A stretch of DNA of 64,000 nucleotides, from the NCBI RefSeq assembly GCF_036885195.1, contig NZ_CP133656.1, positions 1,302,001-1,366,000 of the forward strand. Reading direction: 5' to 3'. Positions 43,443 through 52,562 of the stretch are shown here, in pieces. A model generated the notes under the pieces. It did no database searches and was not told where the DNA came from. It saw only the letters and a list, made by a program, of their open reading frames with translations. A program made the position numbers and the translations under genes. Origin of the DNA: Pectobacterium cacticida (GTDB lineage: Bacteria > Pseudomonadota > Gammaproteobacteria > Enterobacterales > Enterobacteriaceae). The first letter of the stretch is position 1, and every line of letters begins with the position of its first letter.

Positions 43443-44498
43443 ATGCAAGAATTTATCGTGATCTTTCTCAGCGCTTTTGCCGCGCTGTTTCTGGCAAGGA
43501 AAGTCGCAATTCGCGTAGGTTTGGTTGATAAACCGAATGTACGTAAAAAGCATCAAGGCCATATTCCGCTGGTGGGGGGAGTCTCCATTTACCTCGCACT
43601 CTGGGTTCTCTACGCGTTACAGCCGGATTGGTTACCAAATTTCTCGCTTTATATGGCCTGTGCCACTGCACTTATCGTGATTGGTGTGCTGGATGACCGT
43701 TTTGATCTCCCTGTCTTACCCCGTGTGGGGTTGCAAGCAGCTGTCGCCGGTCTGATGATGTTCGCGGGGCTATACTTACAAACATTAGGACACATCCTGT
43801 TTGGCTATGAGTTATTTCTCGGTATCTTTGGCTACACGGTAACCCTGTTTGCTGTCTGGGGCGCAATCAATGCGTTCAATATGGTTGATGGCATTGATGG
43901 GTTGCTCGGCGCGCTGTCCTGTGTGACGTTCGGCGCGCTCGCTATCGTATTTTATCTTGGCGGTCATCGTGAGTTAGCGTTTTGGAGTACGTGCCTGCTT
44001 GTGGCGACCGTACCCTACATCCTGCTGAATTTAGGGGTCTTATGGGGGCGGAAATTTAAAGTCTTCATGGGGGATGCTGGCAGCACGTTAATTGGTTTTA
44101 CCGTAATATGGTTGCTGATGCTGGCCACGCAAGGGGAAAACGCGGTAATTCGTCCGGTCACGGCGCTCTGGTTTATTGCTATTCCGCTTATGGATATGGT
44201 AACAATCATGGTTCGCCGCATTCGACGCGGCTATAGTCCATTTAAACCCGATCGTGAACATTTGCACCACATCTTAATGCGTGCAGGCCTGACGCCCCAT
44301 CAGGCGCTGGTGGTGATCCTGCTTGCGGCGATAGTCTGTTCAGCAATCGGTGTGCTCAGCGAGCGTGTTGGCATTTCTGAGTCTATTATGTTGAGCGTAT
44401 TTCTTTTGGTTTTCTGTGGTTATTTCTGGATGATTAGCCGAATATGGCGGGTATTAACCTGGTTTCGTAAAGCGACGCACAACCCAGGCTCTGTGTAA
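43443..44498 (+). CDS. WecA-like undecaprenyl-phosphate GlcNAc-1-phosphate transferase
   Basis: 351 residues, polytopic (about 10-11 spans), of the WecA/MraY polyprenyl-phosphate hexosaminyl-transferase family. Catalytic motifs are GVLDDRFDLP (DDxx), NAFNMVDGIDGLLG, FMGDAGSTLIGF and the cytoplasmic loop REHLHHILMRAGL (HIHH equivalent). It should start repeat-unit assembly by loading a GlcNAc-1-P-type sugar on undecaprenyl phosphate. First gene after the JUMPstart, it takes the place that WcaJ/WbaP-type transferases hold in many capsule loci. It could be the genome's wecA or a paralogue. Confidence 0.88.
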   Translation: MQEFIVIFLSAFAALFLARKVAIRVGLVDKPNVRKKHQGHIPLVGGVSIYLALWVLYALQPDWLPNFSLYMACATALIVIGVLDDRFDLPVLPRVGLQAAVAGLMMFAGLYLQTLGHILFGYELFLGIFGYTVTLFAVWGAINAFNMVDGIDGLLGALSCVTFGALAIVFYLGGHRELAFWSTCLLVATVPYILLNLGVLWGRKFKVFMGDAGSTLIGFTVIWLLMLATQGENAVIRPVTALWFIAIPLMDMVTIMVRRIRRGYSPFKPDREHLHHILMRAGLTPHQALVVILLAAIVCSAIGVLSERVGISESIMLSVFLLVFCGYFWMISRIWRVLTWFRKATHNPGSV

Positions 44499-44656
44499 TA
44501 TACGTTGATAACCACGGCATTGCACCGTCAAAACGGTGAATTGCTGGTGCTTTATACCGTAAACCACCGGGTAGGCTAATAATTTATTCTCTATAATGAT
44601 GAACAGTTCTGTAGGGATTTGCGCACTATTCAATTAAGAGCGATGGCATAGATAGG

Positions 44657-45793
44657 ATGATAAAGCACAAACGAAAGTTGATGCCCTTGATGGTGTCAAT
44701 AGCGCTACTTAGCGGTTGTACCTTGGTTCCTGGTTCCCACCTTTCCACAAGTGGCAAAAATGTAATTGAGCAGCAAGATGCGGATTTCAATCTTGATAAG
44801 CTGGTTAATGTTTACCCATTGACACCTTATCTCGTCGAAAAAATGCGACCTAAGCCATTGATCGCACAGACAAATCCAGCGCTGGAAAAAGAATTGCAGA
44901 GCTATGAGTATCGCATCGGAATTGGTGATGTCATCATGGTTACCGTATGGGATCACCCTGAATTGACGACGCCCGCCGGGACATACCGTACGGCTGCGGA
45001 CACCGGTAACTGGGTGCATTCTGATGGGACGATTTTTTACCCCTATATTGGCAAAGTAAATGTAGCTGGTAAAACGGTCACTGAAGTGCGCGATCAGATT
45101 ATGGGACGCTTAGCGCAATACATCGAATCGCCGCAGGTGGATGTCAGCATCGCTGCCTTCCGTTCACAAAAAGCCTATGTTTCTGGCGAAGTCGCCACCT
45201 CCGGTCAGCAGCCGATCACCAATGTGCCATTGACGGTGTTGGATGCCATTAACAAAGCGGGCGGGCTGACCGAAAACGCCGACTGGCGCAACATTGTGTT
45301 AACACACAATGGGCAGGAAAAACGTATCTCACTTCAGGCGCTGATGCAAAACGGCGACCTGTCACAAAATCACCTCCTCTATCCCGGTGATATCCTCTAC
45401 GTTCCTCGCAACGATGATCTTAAAGTCTTCGTGATGGGGGAAGTCAAGAAACAAAGTACCCTCAAAATGGACCGCAGCGGCATGACGCTAACGGAAGCGT
45501 TGGGCAACGCGGAAGGCATAGATCAAACTTTTTCCGACGCTACCGGAATCTTCGTGATTCGTTCGTTACGCGGCACCCAAGGGCCGAAGCTGGCCGATAT
45601 CTATCAGCTAAATGCTAAAGATGCCACCGCGATGGTAATGGGGACGGAATTCCAGCTACAGCCCTATGACATCGTCTACGTGACTACCGCCCCAATCGTG
45701 CGTTGGAACCGCGTGATCAGTCAGCTCGTACCGACGATTTCCGGCTTCAATGAATTAACCGAAGGTTCCTTGCGTGTTCGTACCTGGCCATAG
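44657..45793 (+). CDS. wza: Outer-membrane polysaccharide export lipoprotein Wza
   Basis: 378 residues: lipoprotein signal with lipobox LLSGC (Cys about residue 21), PES domain (YEYRIGIGDVIMVTVWDHPELTTPAGTYR...GTIFYPYIGKVNVAGKTVTEVRD), two SLBB-type domains (QKAYVSGEVATSGQQPITN... and LKVFVMGEVKKQSTL) and a C-terminal amphipathic helix that forms the outer-membrane pore (PIVRWNRVISQLVPTISGFNELT). It is the exit channel for high-molecular-weight polysaccharide. It is followed by wzb after 8 nt. Confidence 0.96.
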   Translation: MIKHKRKLMPLMVSIALLSGCTLVPGSHLSTSGKNVIEQQDADFNLDKLVNVYPLTPYLVEKMRPKPLIAQTNPALEKELQSYEYRIGIGDVIMVTVWDHPELTTPAGTYRTAADTGNWVHSDGTIFYPYIGKVNVAGKTVTEVRDQIMGRLAQYIESPQVDVSIAAFRSQKAYVSGEVATSGQQPITNVPLTVLDAINKAGGLTENADWRNIVLTHNGQEKRISLQALMQNGDLSQNHLLYPGDILYVPRNDDLKVFVMGEVKKQSTLKMDRSGMTLTEALGNAEGIDQTFSDATGIFVIRSLRGTQGPKLADIYQLNAKDATAMVMGTEFQLQPYDIVYVTTAPIVRWNRVISQLVPTISGFNELTEGSLRVRTWP

Positions 45794-45801
45794 AGGTAAC
45801 C

Positions 45802-46236
45802 ATGTTTGATTCCATTCTGGTCGTTTGCGTGGGCAATATCTGCCGTTCCCCTACCGGGGAGCGCTTGCTGAAACGGGCGTTGCCGACGATAAAAATCGCC
45901 TCCGCGGGGTTAGGGGCGTTGGTCGATAAGCCAGCCGATGCCACCGCGAGTGAGGTTGCCCTGCACCATGGCCTTTCGCTGGAAGGGCACAGGGCGCAGC
46001 AACTCACATCGGCCTTGTGTCGCCAGTACGATCTGATTCTGGTGATGGAGAAAGGCCATATTGATGGGGTCAGTCGCCTGGCACCCGAGGTACGCGGGAA
46101 AACCATGTTGTTTGGTCACTGGCTGAACCAACAGGAAATCGCCGATCCCTATCGTAAAAGCCGCGAAGCCTTTGAATTCGTGTACACACAACTTGAGCAG
46201 TCTGCGCAAAAATGGGCGCAGGCGTTGAATCGTTAA
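45802..46236 (+). CDS. wzb: Low-molecular-weight protein-tyrosine phosphatase Wzb
   Basis: 144 residues. The P-loop CVGNICRS (Cys9, Arg15) is at the N-terminus, and the general acid lies in IADPYRKS (Asp115). It dephosphorylates the Wzc tyrosine tail; cycling of Wzc phosphorylation is needed for polymer export. It lies between wza and wzc, with short gaps on both sides. Confidence 0.97.
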   Translation: MFDSILVVCVGNICRSPTGERLLKRALPTIKIASAGLGALVDKPADATASEVALHHGLSLEGHRAQQLTSALCRQYDLILVMEKGHIDGVSRLAPEVRGKTMLFGHWLNQQEIADPYRKSREAFEFVYTQLEQSAQKWAQALNR

Positions 46237-46251
46237 TCATCAGAGAATCCG

Positions 46252-48414
46252 ATGACAGAGAAAACCGCAGTAAAAGTATCTGAAACCAATACAGATGAGA
46301 TCGATTTAGGGCGTTTATTAGGCACCTTACTGGATAACCGCTGGCTGATTATCGGCGTCACCGCAGTTTTTACTGCGCTGGGCATCATGTTCGCCATCCT
46401 GTCCACGCCGATTTACAAAGCGGATGCGTTAATTCAGGTGGAGCAGAGCGGCGGCGATTCACTGCTCAAAGATTTCTCCAGTATGCTGCCTGAAGGCAAG
46501 CCGCAGTCCGCTGCGGAGATCGAACTGATTAAATCGCGTATGGTCATCGGCAAAACGGTCAACGATCTGGGGCTGGATATCCGCGTCGAACAAAAGTATT
46601 TTCCGCTGGTGGGTAAAGGCATTGCGCGCCTGATGGGAGTGGAGCCGGGTAAGATAGCGGTATCGCGCCTGGAAGTACCCGCGTCCTGGCAGGATGAAAC
46701 CCTGTCGCTGGAAGTATTATCCGACAACAGTTATCGCGTAGAGGCGGGTGATGTGGTCACCTTCACTGGCAACGTAGGCCAATTGGAGAGCCATAACGGT
46801 ATTACGCTGCTGGTCAGTGATATCGCGGCCGAACCGGGTACAGTTTTCCGCGTGACCAAACTTAATCAGCTTACGGCGATTAATGACCTGCTGGATAATT
46901 TCAGCGTGGCGGATAAAGGTAAAGACACCGGTGTACTGGCTCTCAGTCTGGAAGGGGAAGATCCGACGCTGACCGCCAAGATACTCAGCAGTATCAGTCA
47001 AAATTACCTGCAACAGAATGTAGAGCGTAAGTCTGAGGAAGCGGGTAAGAGCCTGGAATTTCTCAAAGAACAACTGCCAACGGTGCGTAACGCTCTCAAT
47101 GAAGCAGAAAATAAGCTCAATCAATACCGTCAGCAGAATGATTCGGTCGATCTCTCTTTAGAAGCCAAGGCGGTATTAGATACCACCGTCTCAGTGGAAG
47201 CACAGTTAAATGAACTGACATTTAAAGAAGCAGAAATATCGAAACTGTACACCCCTGAGCACCCAGCCTACCGCGCCTTGCTGGAAAAACGTAAAACGTT
47301 AGAACAAGAACGTGCCAAGCTCAATAAGCGTATCGGTGCAATGCCGAAAACCCAGCAGGAGATCCTGCGCTTAACGCGTGATGTGCAGGCCGGGCAGGAA
47401 GTTTATATGCAACTGCTGAATAAGCAGCAGGAACTGAGCATCAACAAGGCCAGTACAGTGGGCAACGTGCGCATCGTGGATAACGCCGTCGTCCAACCGA
47501 AACCGGTAAAACCCAAGAAACCATTAATTGTGCTGTTGGCAATGATTCTGGGCGGCATGGTTTCCACCGCCTATGTGGTGCTGAAAACCTTACTGCATAA
47601 AGGCATCGAAAACCCTGAACAATTGGAAGAATTGGGCATCAACGTCTACGCTAGTATTCCGTTGTCTGAATGGCAGCAGAAAAAAGATCGGGCCTTGTTA
47701 TCGAAGAAAGGTAAAAAAGACAACACGCGCGCCATCGATCTGCTGGCCGTGGGCAACCCGGCCGATCTGGCGATTGAAGCCATCCGCAGCCTACGTACCA
47801 GTCTGCATTTCGCCATGATGGAAGCGAAGAACAACGTATTAATGATCTCCGGGGCCAGTCCGGCGATCGGTAAAACCTTTGTGAGCGCTAACTTGGGAGC
47901 GGTGATTGCGCAGAGTGGGCAACGGGTGCTAATCGTTGACTGCGACATGCGCAAAGGATACGCGCACGAATTGATGGGGACACATGGCACGGACGGCTTA
48001 TCGGATATCTTATCCGGCCAGTGTGATGTGGCGAAATGTGTGCGCAAAACGGCGGTAGAAAATATGGACTTCATTCCACGCGGTCAGGTCCCGCCAAATC
48101 CGTCTGAACTATTAATGCACCCTCGCTTTGCCGAGTTTCTTCAGTGGGCTAATGAACACTACGATCTGGTACTGTTGGATACGCCGCCGATCCTGGCGGT
48201 AACCGATGCAGCGGTAATCAGCCGCCATGCCGGTACTTCGCTACTGGTGGCACGTTTTGAAATGAATACGGCAAAAGAGATTGAGGTGAGTATTCGCCGC
48301 TTTGAACAGAATGGCACCGAGATCAAAGGCGTAATACTGAATGCAATAATGAAACGAGCTGCCAGCTATTATGGGTATGGAAATTATCATTATTATACCT
48401 ATGATTATAAGTAG
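46252..48414 (+). CDS. wzc: Tyrosine autokinase / polysaccharide co-polymerase Wzc
   Basis: 720 residues. The Wzz-like chain-length domain is flanked by membrane spans (about 33-52 and 427-447) with a long periplasmic coiled-coil part. The cytoplasmic BY-kinase has Walker A GASPAIGKT (Lys541), Walker A' LIVDCDMRKG and Walker B LVLLDTPP. The C-terminal tyrosine cluster (about 706-719, seven or eight Tyr) is the autophosphorylation tail. It controls polymer length and export with Wza. GC content falls sharply right after this gene. Confidence 0.97.
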   Translation: MTEKTAVKVSETNTDEIDLGRLLGTLLDNRWLIIGVTAVFTALGIMFAILSTPIYKADALIQVEQSGGDSLLKDFSSMLPEGKPQSAAEIELIKSRMVIGKTVNDLGLDIRVEQKYFPLVGKGIARLMGVEPGKIAVSRLEVPASWQDETLSLEVLSDNSYRVEAGDVVTFTGNVGQLESHNGITLLVSDIAAEPGTVFRVTKLNQLTAINDLLDNFSVADKGKDTGVLALSLEGEDPTLTAKILSSISQNYLQQNVERKSEEAGKSLEFLKEQLPTVRNALNEAENKLNQYRQQNDSVDLSLEAKAVLDTTVSVEAQLNELTFKEAEISKLYTPEHPAYRALLEKRKTLEQERAKLNKRIGAMPKTQQEILRLTRDVQAGQEVYMQLLNKQQELSINKASTVGNVRIVDNAVVQPKPVKPKKPLIVLLAMILGGMVSTAYVVLKTLLHKGIENPEQLEELGINVYASIPLSEWQQKKDRALLSKKGKKDNTRAIDLLAVGNPADLAIEAIRSLRTSLHFAMMEAKNNVLMISGASPAIGKTFVSANLGAVIAQSGQRVLIVDCDMRKGYAHELMGTHGTDGLSDILSGQCDVAKCVRKTAVENMDFIPRGQVPPNPSELLMHPRFAEFLQWANEHYDLVLLDTPPILAVTDAAVISRHAGTSLLVARFEMNTAKEIEVSIRRFEQNGTEIKGVILNAIMKRAASYYGYGNYHYYTYDYK

Positions 48415-48459
48415 TCATTTAAAGTATAGTTTGCAAATTTTTTAGTTTGAGGAGACATA

Positions 48460-49287
48460 ATGTGTTTTGATGGGAAAAAACCAAAAATTGCCATACTAAT
48501 GTCTGTTTATAAAAATGACAAACTAGAGCATTTAATTGAGTCTGTAGAAAGCCTTTTGAACCAAACCTATGGCAATTTTGTTATATATATATGTGTTGAT
48601 GGAATTGTTCCTACAGATAATAAGAATTATCTGGAAAAACTAGATAAGAGTAAAGTAATACTATTTCAACGCGATGATAATCGAGGATTGGCATATTCAC
48701 TTAATGAGTTAATTCAACTGGCGCTAAACGATAAGGAGATAGAATATCTTGCGAGAATGGATGCAGATGACATAGCGATTGATAAACGTTTACAGCTCCA
48801 AGTCGATTTTATGCAATCAAATCCAGAAATTGATGTATCTGGTGGTTTTTGCCGCGAATTTGGTGGTGTGATTGCTAGAGGAGTTAGAAAAGTATATTCG
48901 AATCATGAAGACATAGTTAAAAATATGTTTAAGAAGTGTCCGTTCATCCACCCGACAGTGATTTTTAGACGGCGTGTTTTTGATAGTGGTGCTAGATATC
49001 CAACAGATAAGCCGAAAACTGAAGATCTTGCTCTATGGTATTCTCTGGCTTTTCTTGGAATGAAATTTGCTAATATTGAGGAAGAAATAATTTTATTCAG
49101 AATTGATGATGAAACTTTACTACGGAGACGTGGCTTATCAAAGGCTTTTACTGAGCTTAAAATAAGATTATATTATCTAATCAAGCTTAAACGTTTTATT
49201 GTTTCGGATATAGCATATGTTCTTTTACATTATATCGTTAGGATATTACCGGCTAAATTATTTAATGTGATATATAGAAATAATTAA
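48460..49287 (+). CDS. Family 2 glycosyltransferase (AmsE-like)
   Basis: 275 residues with a GT-A fold. ILMSVYKNDKLEHLIESVESLLNQTY is the N-terminal nucleotide-sugar site, and RMDADDIA (Asp101-Asp103-Asp104) is the DxD motif. CPFIHPTVIFRRRVF and TEDLALWYSLA supply the catalytic-base region. It resembles exopolysaccharide transferases such as AmsE of Erwinia amylovora; donor and acceptor sugars cannot be read. It is much more AT-rich than wza-wzc, suggesting horizontal origin. GAGGAGA precedes the ATG. Confidence 0.88.
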   Translation: MCFDGKKPKIAILMSVYKNDKLEHLIESVESLLNQTYGNFVIYICVDGIVPTDNKNYLEKLDKSKVILFQRDDNRGLAYSLNELIQLALNDKEIEYLARMDADDIAIDKRLQLQVDFMQSNPEIDVSGGFCREFGGVIARGVRKVYSNHEDIVKNMFKKCPFIHPTVIFRRRVFDSGARYPTDKPKTEDLALWYSLAFLGMKFANIEEEIILFRIDDETLLRRRGLSKAFTELKIRLYYLIKLKRFIVSDIAYVLLHYIVRILPAKLFNVIYRNN

Positions 49288-49469
49288 AGTTATTTAAATT
49301 TAAGCTATTTATATTATGCCTCGTTATTCACAAATTCAGATGATAATTGCAACGCTTGGCCATATCGATGGAAGGAGTGTTAACTGCTGATAAGCTATAA
49401 TTCTCTCCTGAATCAAAGATGAGTGAATGACCATGAAGTACCAGTAACTAATCGAAGCTGACCGAAACT

Positions 49470-49490
49470 CAGGGCGGGATTCCACTTTGT
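49470..49490. repeat. Left copy of 21-bp inverted repeat (probable ISAs1-family end)
   Basis: Begins CAGGGCGGGATTCC and is the exact reverse complement of 56374-56394. The right copy ends just downstream of an ISAs1-type transposase fragment, so these are probably terminal inverted repeats of that element. ISAs1 elements typically begin CAGGG. Confidence 0.75.
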
Positions 49491-49652
49491 TCGCAAAACG
49501 TACAACTTGAGGGTTTTGATAATCTCCGCATATTAATGAACCTTTTATCAATCAATAATCATGTCATCAGTGTGCGTTTTCTGAACTTAAATTGTATTCA
49601 TCTTGACCATAATAACCATACAAAATGAGTTAGATCTTACCCTGAACCGAAA

Positions 49653-49757
49653 CTAAATAGCTTCGTGTAATAGCGCTACACTTGGGTAGGTGCTATCTCC
49701 CGTCAGCGTTGGCCTTGCACAATGGGAAGTGAAGCATCAATGTGCGAAGCTATTTAG
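49653..49757. repeat. 105-bp segment bounded by 13-bp inverted repeats
   Basis: CTAAATAGCTTCG (49653-49665) and its exact reverse complement (49745-49757) enclose a short non-coding stretch, like a tiny MITE or fused IS ends. A 12-of-13 match to the right repeat recurs at 56435-56447, just outside the right 21-bp repeat. Confidence 0.6.
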
Positions 49758-49923
49758 ATACTAGCGAATATCTCGAAAAATTTCGACAAATGAGTTTATG
49801 GATAAATTTTATATTTTAAGTTCCGGAAAACTGATAAATATGATATTTATCGAGAAGATTAACATTTCTATGGAATCAATATTTTCGAGTTAATAATTCA
49901 GGCACCTTTTATGCAGGTTTTTT

Positions 49924-51702
49924 ATGAATTTATTTAGTTATGATGTTTGGGACACCTTGTTAAAACGTTATTGTAAACCAGAAAATACCATACACACAGC
50001 CTTATACTGGTTGTGCTTAAAGTTGGGAGTTCTTAGTTCATTGCCTGAAGTTTTTTGTGAGGTTAGGAAAAGAGAGTCTTTACTGTACAATAACGGGCAG
50101 GAATATTTTATTAGCGAATTGGTGTTTAATGTTATGGATGAGTTGGGACTGTGTTCTGACTATTCACCATATGATATTAGAGATGAGTGGGATGCTATAT
50201 ATTATCTCGTCGAAAGAAATGCTACTTATGTAAATAATCACGTATTAGAGATGCTCAAAAATGATGCTGGAGTGAAAATATTTATATCTGATTTTTATTC
50301 TTCATCGAGTTTTTTATCTGACTTGCTAAAATTTCATGGCGTTATTCTTGATGATGGGTTTTCTTCTTGCAATACAGGGAAAAGTAAACATAGAGGAGAT
50401 CTATATGACATTGTTTTTAAAAAATTCAGTCCTAATAAATGGGTTCATACAGGGGACAATATTTACTCCGATATAAAAATAGCAAAAAAAAAGGGGATTA
50501 CAACAAGGCATATATCAAAAAAATCGTCTGGATATTTGACTAGATTTAAGCTTGATGATGAAGTGAGAATTAGTTTTATATTAATATCTTTATGTTTGAA
50601 GATCATTGAAACTTGCCATGAGAAAAAGTGTTATAGCGTGTGGTTTTTAACTCGAGAAGGGATCTTTTTTAAAAGAATATTTGACCTTTTTATTAATAAA
50701 TATAATTTTCTCCCAGCTATAGAAATTAATACACATATACTCTACGTAAGTCGAGTTGCTACATCGTGCTTACGTTTCGATAAAGACGATGCATACTTAG
50801 GTTATTCTGATGCAATTGAACAATATGGAAATTCAACAGATTCATTTTTAAGTTTTTTTGGATTAAATGATAAATTCAAACATATAATAGATACTTACGA
50901 TACTGTGGAATCTATTGTGTGTAATAAAAATGACAATATGATCTTACAACTGTTTTCTGAGATAGAAGATAAGCGAAAGAAAACGCTATCGTATATTAAT
51001 GAGACTGGTTTTGCATTAAAAGATAGTATTGTTGTAGATATAGGTTGGAGAGGGAGTATTCAAGATAATCTAGCATGCATTCCAAATGCAAAAATAAAAG
51101 CAGGTTGTTATATTGGTTTGTTTGAGTTTTTTAGTACACAGTCAAAAAATAATAAAGTAGCATCAGTTTTTAATCAGAATGAAAAAAAAGAAAAATGGAT
51201 GTCTAAAGGTGTTTCATTTTGGGAAACGATATTTGGTTCATGTGGCGGAAGTGTCATTGGCTATGAGCAAGGAAAGGTTGTTACGAAAATAAATAGCAAT
51301 GAAGAAAAATTCATAAAAAATGTGATTGAATATCAAAATATACTATATAGTGTGACTGAACGTATAGTTAATGACTTGGCAATCTCTAAGCTTGATGTTT
51401 GGGAAGTGAAAAAACAAGCGGTTAGAGGATATAAAAAAATAGTTGTTAACCCATCATCAAATATCGCAGATATTTATATGGGCTCATTACAAAATGAAAT
51501 TTATGGAAATAATAGCTTTATTGAAAAAAATGTTGATATATCATTTTTTGACTTAATGTCGTCAATAATATCAACAAAAAAAAGAAAAGTTGTTGTCGAA
51601 CATATAAAGAGGAATGGTTGGCGTGAGGGTGTGCTTAAATCGAGATTAACTACCTTACCAACTAAGATTGCATCTATACTAGTAGGTAGTATATGGAAAT
51701 AA
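49924..51702 (+). CDS. HAD-superfamily hydrolase of polysaccharide loci (COG5610-like)
   Basis: 592 residues. The N-terminal HAD domain (about 1-200) has motif I YDVWDTLLKR (Asp7, Asp10), motif II FISDFYSS and the late motif HTGDNIYSDIKIAKKKGI (GDNxxSD). The long remainder (about 210-590) is of unknown function, with VWFLTREGIFFKRIF and VVDIGWRGSIQDN, as in predicted HAD hydrolases found in O-antigen and EPS clusters. Its substrate is unknown; phosphosugar or phospho-glycan are guesses. The low GC matches its neighbours, and it overlaps the next gene by 10 nt. Confidence 0.82.
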   Translation: MNLFSYDVWDTLLKRYCKPENTIHTALYWLCLKLGVLSSLPEVFCEVRKRESLLYNNGQEYFISELVFNVMDELGLCSDYSPYDIRDEWDAIYYLVERNATYVNNHVLEMLKNDAGVKIFISDFYSSSSFLSDLLKFHGVILDDGFSSCNTGKSKHRGDLYDIVFKKFSPNKWVHTGDNIYSDIKIAKKKGITTRHISKKSSGYLTRFKLDDEVRISFILISLCLKIIETCHEKKCYSVWFLTREGIFFKRIFDLFINKYNFLPAIEINTHILYVSRVATSCLRFDKDDAYLGYSDAIEQYGNSTDSFLSFFGLNDKFKHIIDTYDTVESIVCNKNDNMILQLFSEIEDKRKKTLSYINETGFALKDSIVVDIGWRGSIQDNLACIPNAKIKAGCYIGLFEFFSTQSKNNKVASVFNQNEKKEKWMSKGVSFWETIFGSCGGSVIGYEQGKVVTKINSNEEKFIKNVIEYQNILYSVTERIVNDLAISKLDVWEVKKQAVRGYKKIVVNPSSNIADIYMGSLQNEIYGNNSFIEKNVDISFFDLMSSIISTKKRKVVVEHIKRNGWREGVLKSRLTTLPTKIASILVGSIWK

Positions 51703-52562
51703 GTATAATTTTATGTTGTTTCAATAGTTCGAGTCGTATTACTAACACTCTTTATCATCTTTTTGATGCTTTAAAATGTTATGATGGCTGTGCAGAAATT
51801 ATATTGGTTGATAATAATTCTACAGATGATACAGCAAACGTTGCTAAAAATTTATTAAGTGGCCCGTTAAATATTACTCCCTTTAAAATAGTTGAAGAAC
51901 CGAAACCTGGGCTTGCTCATGCTAGGAAGAGAGGTCTTCTGTCGGCATTATATGATATAGTTCTATTTTGTGATGATGATAATTGGTTATTGCCTGGATA
52001 TTTGGCTCGTATCAATGAAATTTTTCAGGATCAGACTATTGCTGCTGTTGGTGGCAGAGGTATTCCTGTTGCTGATATGCCGATCCCCGAATGGTTTTTC
52101 GACAATCTTGATGCTTATGCATGCTCCTTGCAAAAGACTAATAGTGCTTTATATGGTGCAGCTTTGGCTATTCGGAAAAGGGTAATGTGTGACTTCTATC
52201 ATTCAGAGAAGTCATCACGTTTAGTAGGTAGGACCGGTGAGAATTTAGATTCTGGAGAAGATAATTTATTATGTAATTATGTCAAGGCGCAGGGTTATAC
52301 TCTTTATGCTGAAAACCACACTTTTATTCATTATATGGATAAAAAAAGATTAGAGCCAAAATACTTGTATAAACTATCTTATTCTTTCGGAGTGGCGACA
52401 TATACATTATTGAATAAAAGAAAGATTTATAAAATATTTTATTTTCTTATAAAACTTTTAACAATTCTCCCATATGCTTTATTCAAAAAAAACAAGAAGG
52501 TTTTTGTTCTTAGGCAAATTTATTTTATAAAAGGTTTTTTTAATATGGCATGGAATCATTGA
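51693..52562 (+). CDS. Family 2 glycosyltransferase
   Basis: 289 residues with a GT-A fold. ISIILCCFNSSSRITNTL and ILVDNNSTDDT form the nucleotide-binding region, LFCDDDNWL (Asp94-96) is the DxD motif, and GLAHARKRGL and LDSGEDNLLCNYVKAQGY carry the family catalytic ED. The C-terminal part has one or two hydrophobic segments (about 240-262). It adds one sugar of the EPS repeat unit; specificity is unknown. Overlaps with both neighbours indicate one operon. Confidence 0.88.
   Translation: MEISIILCCFNSSSRITNTLYHLFDALKCYDGCAEIILVDNNSTDDTANVAKNLLSGPLNITPFKIVEEPKPGLAHARKRGLLSALYDIVLFCDDDNWLLPGYLARINEIFQDQTIAAVGGRGIPVADMPIPEWFFDNLDAYACSLQKTNSALYGAALAIRKRVMCDFYHSEKSSRLVGRTGENLDSGEDNLLCNYVKAQGYTLYAENHTFIHYMDKKRLEPKYLYKLSYSFGVATYTLLNKRKIYKIFYFLIKLLTILPYALFKKNKKVFVLRQIYFIKGFFNMAWNH

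Larger units (their letters stand above)
49288..49923. other. Non-coding gap with IS-end and inverted-repeat remnants
   Basis: About 640 bp with no intact gene between two EPS genes that would normally be adjacent. It contains an IS-like terminal inverted repeat (49470-49490), whose perfect partner is at 56374-56394, and a 105-bp segment bounded by a 13-bp inverted repeat (49653-49757). A minus-strand frame (49336-49551) has no recognisable product. Confidence 0.6.

Noticed and set aside
49336..49551. Minus-strand frame as a possible transposase remnant
   Set aside because: No transposase motif is visible in any of the frames read; only the terminal inverted repeat in this area is supported.
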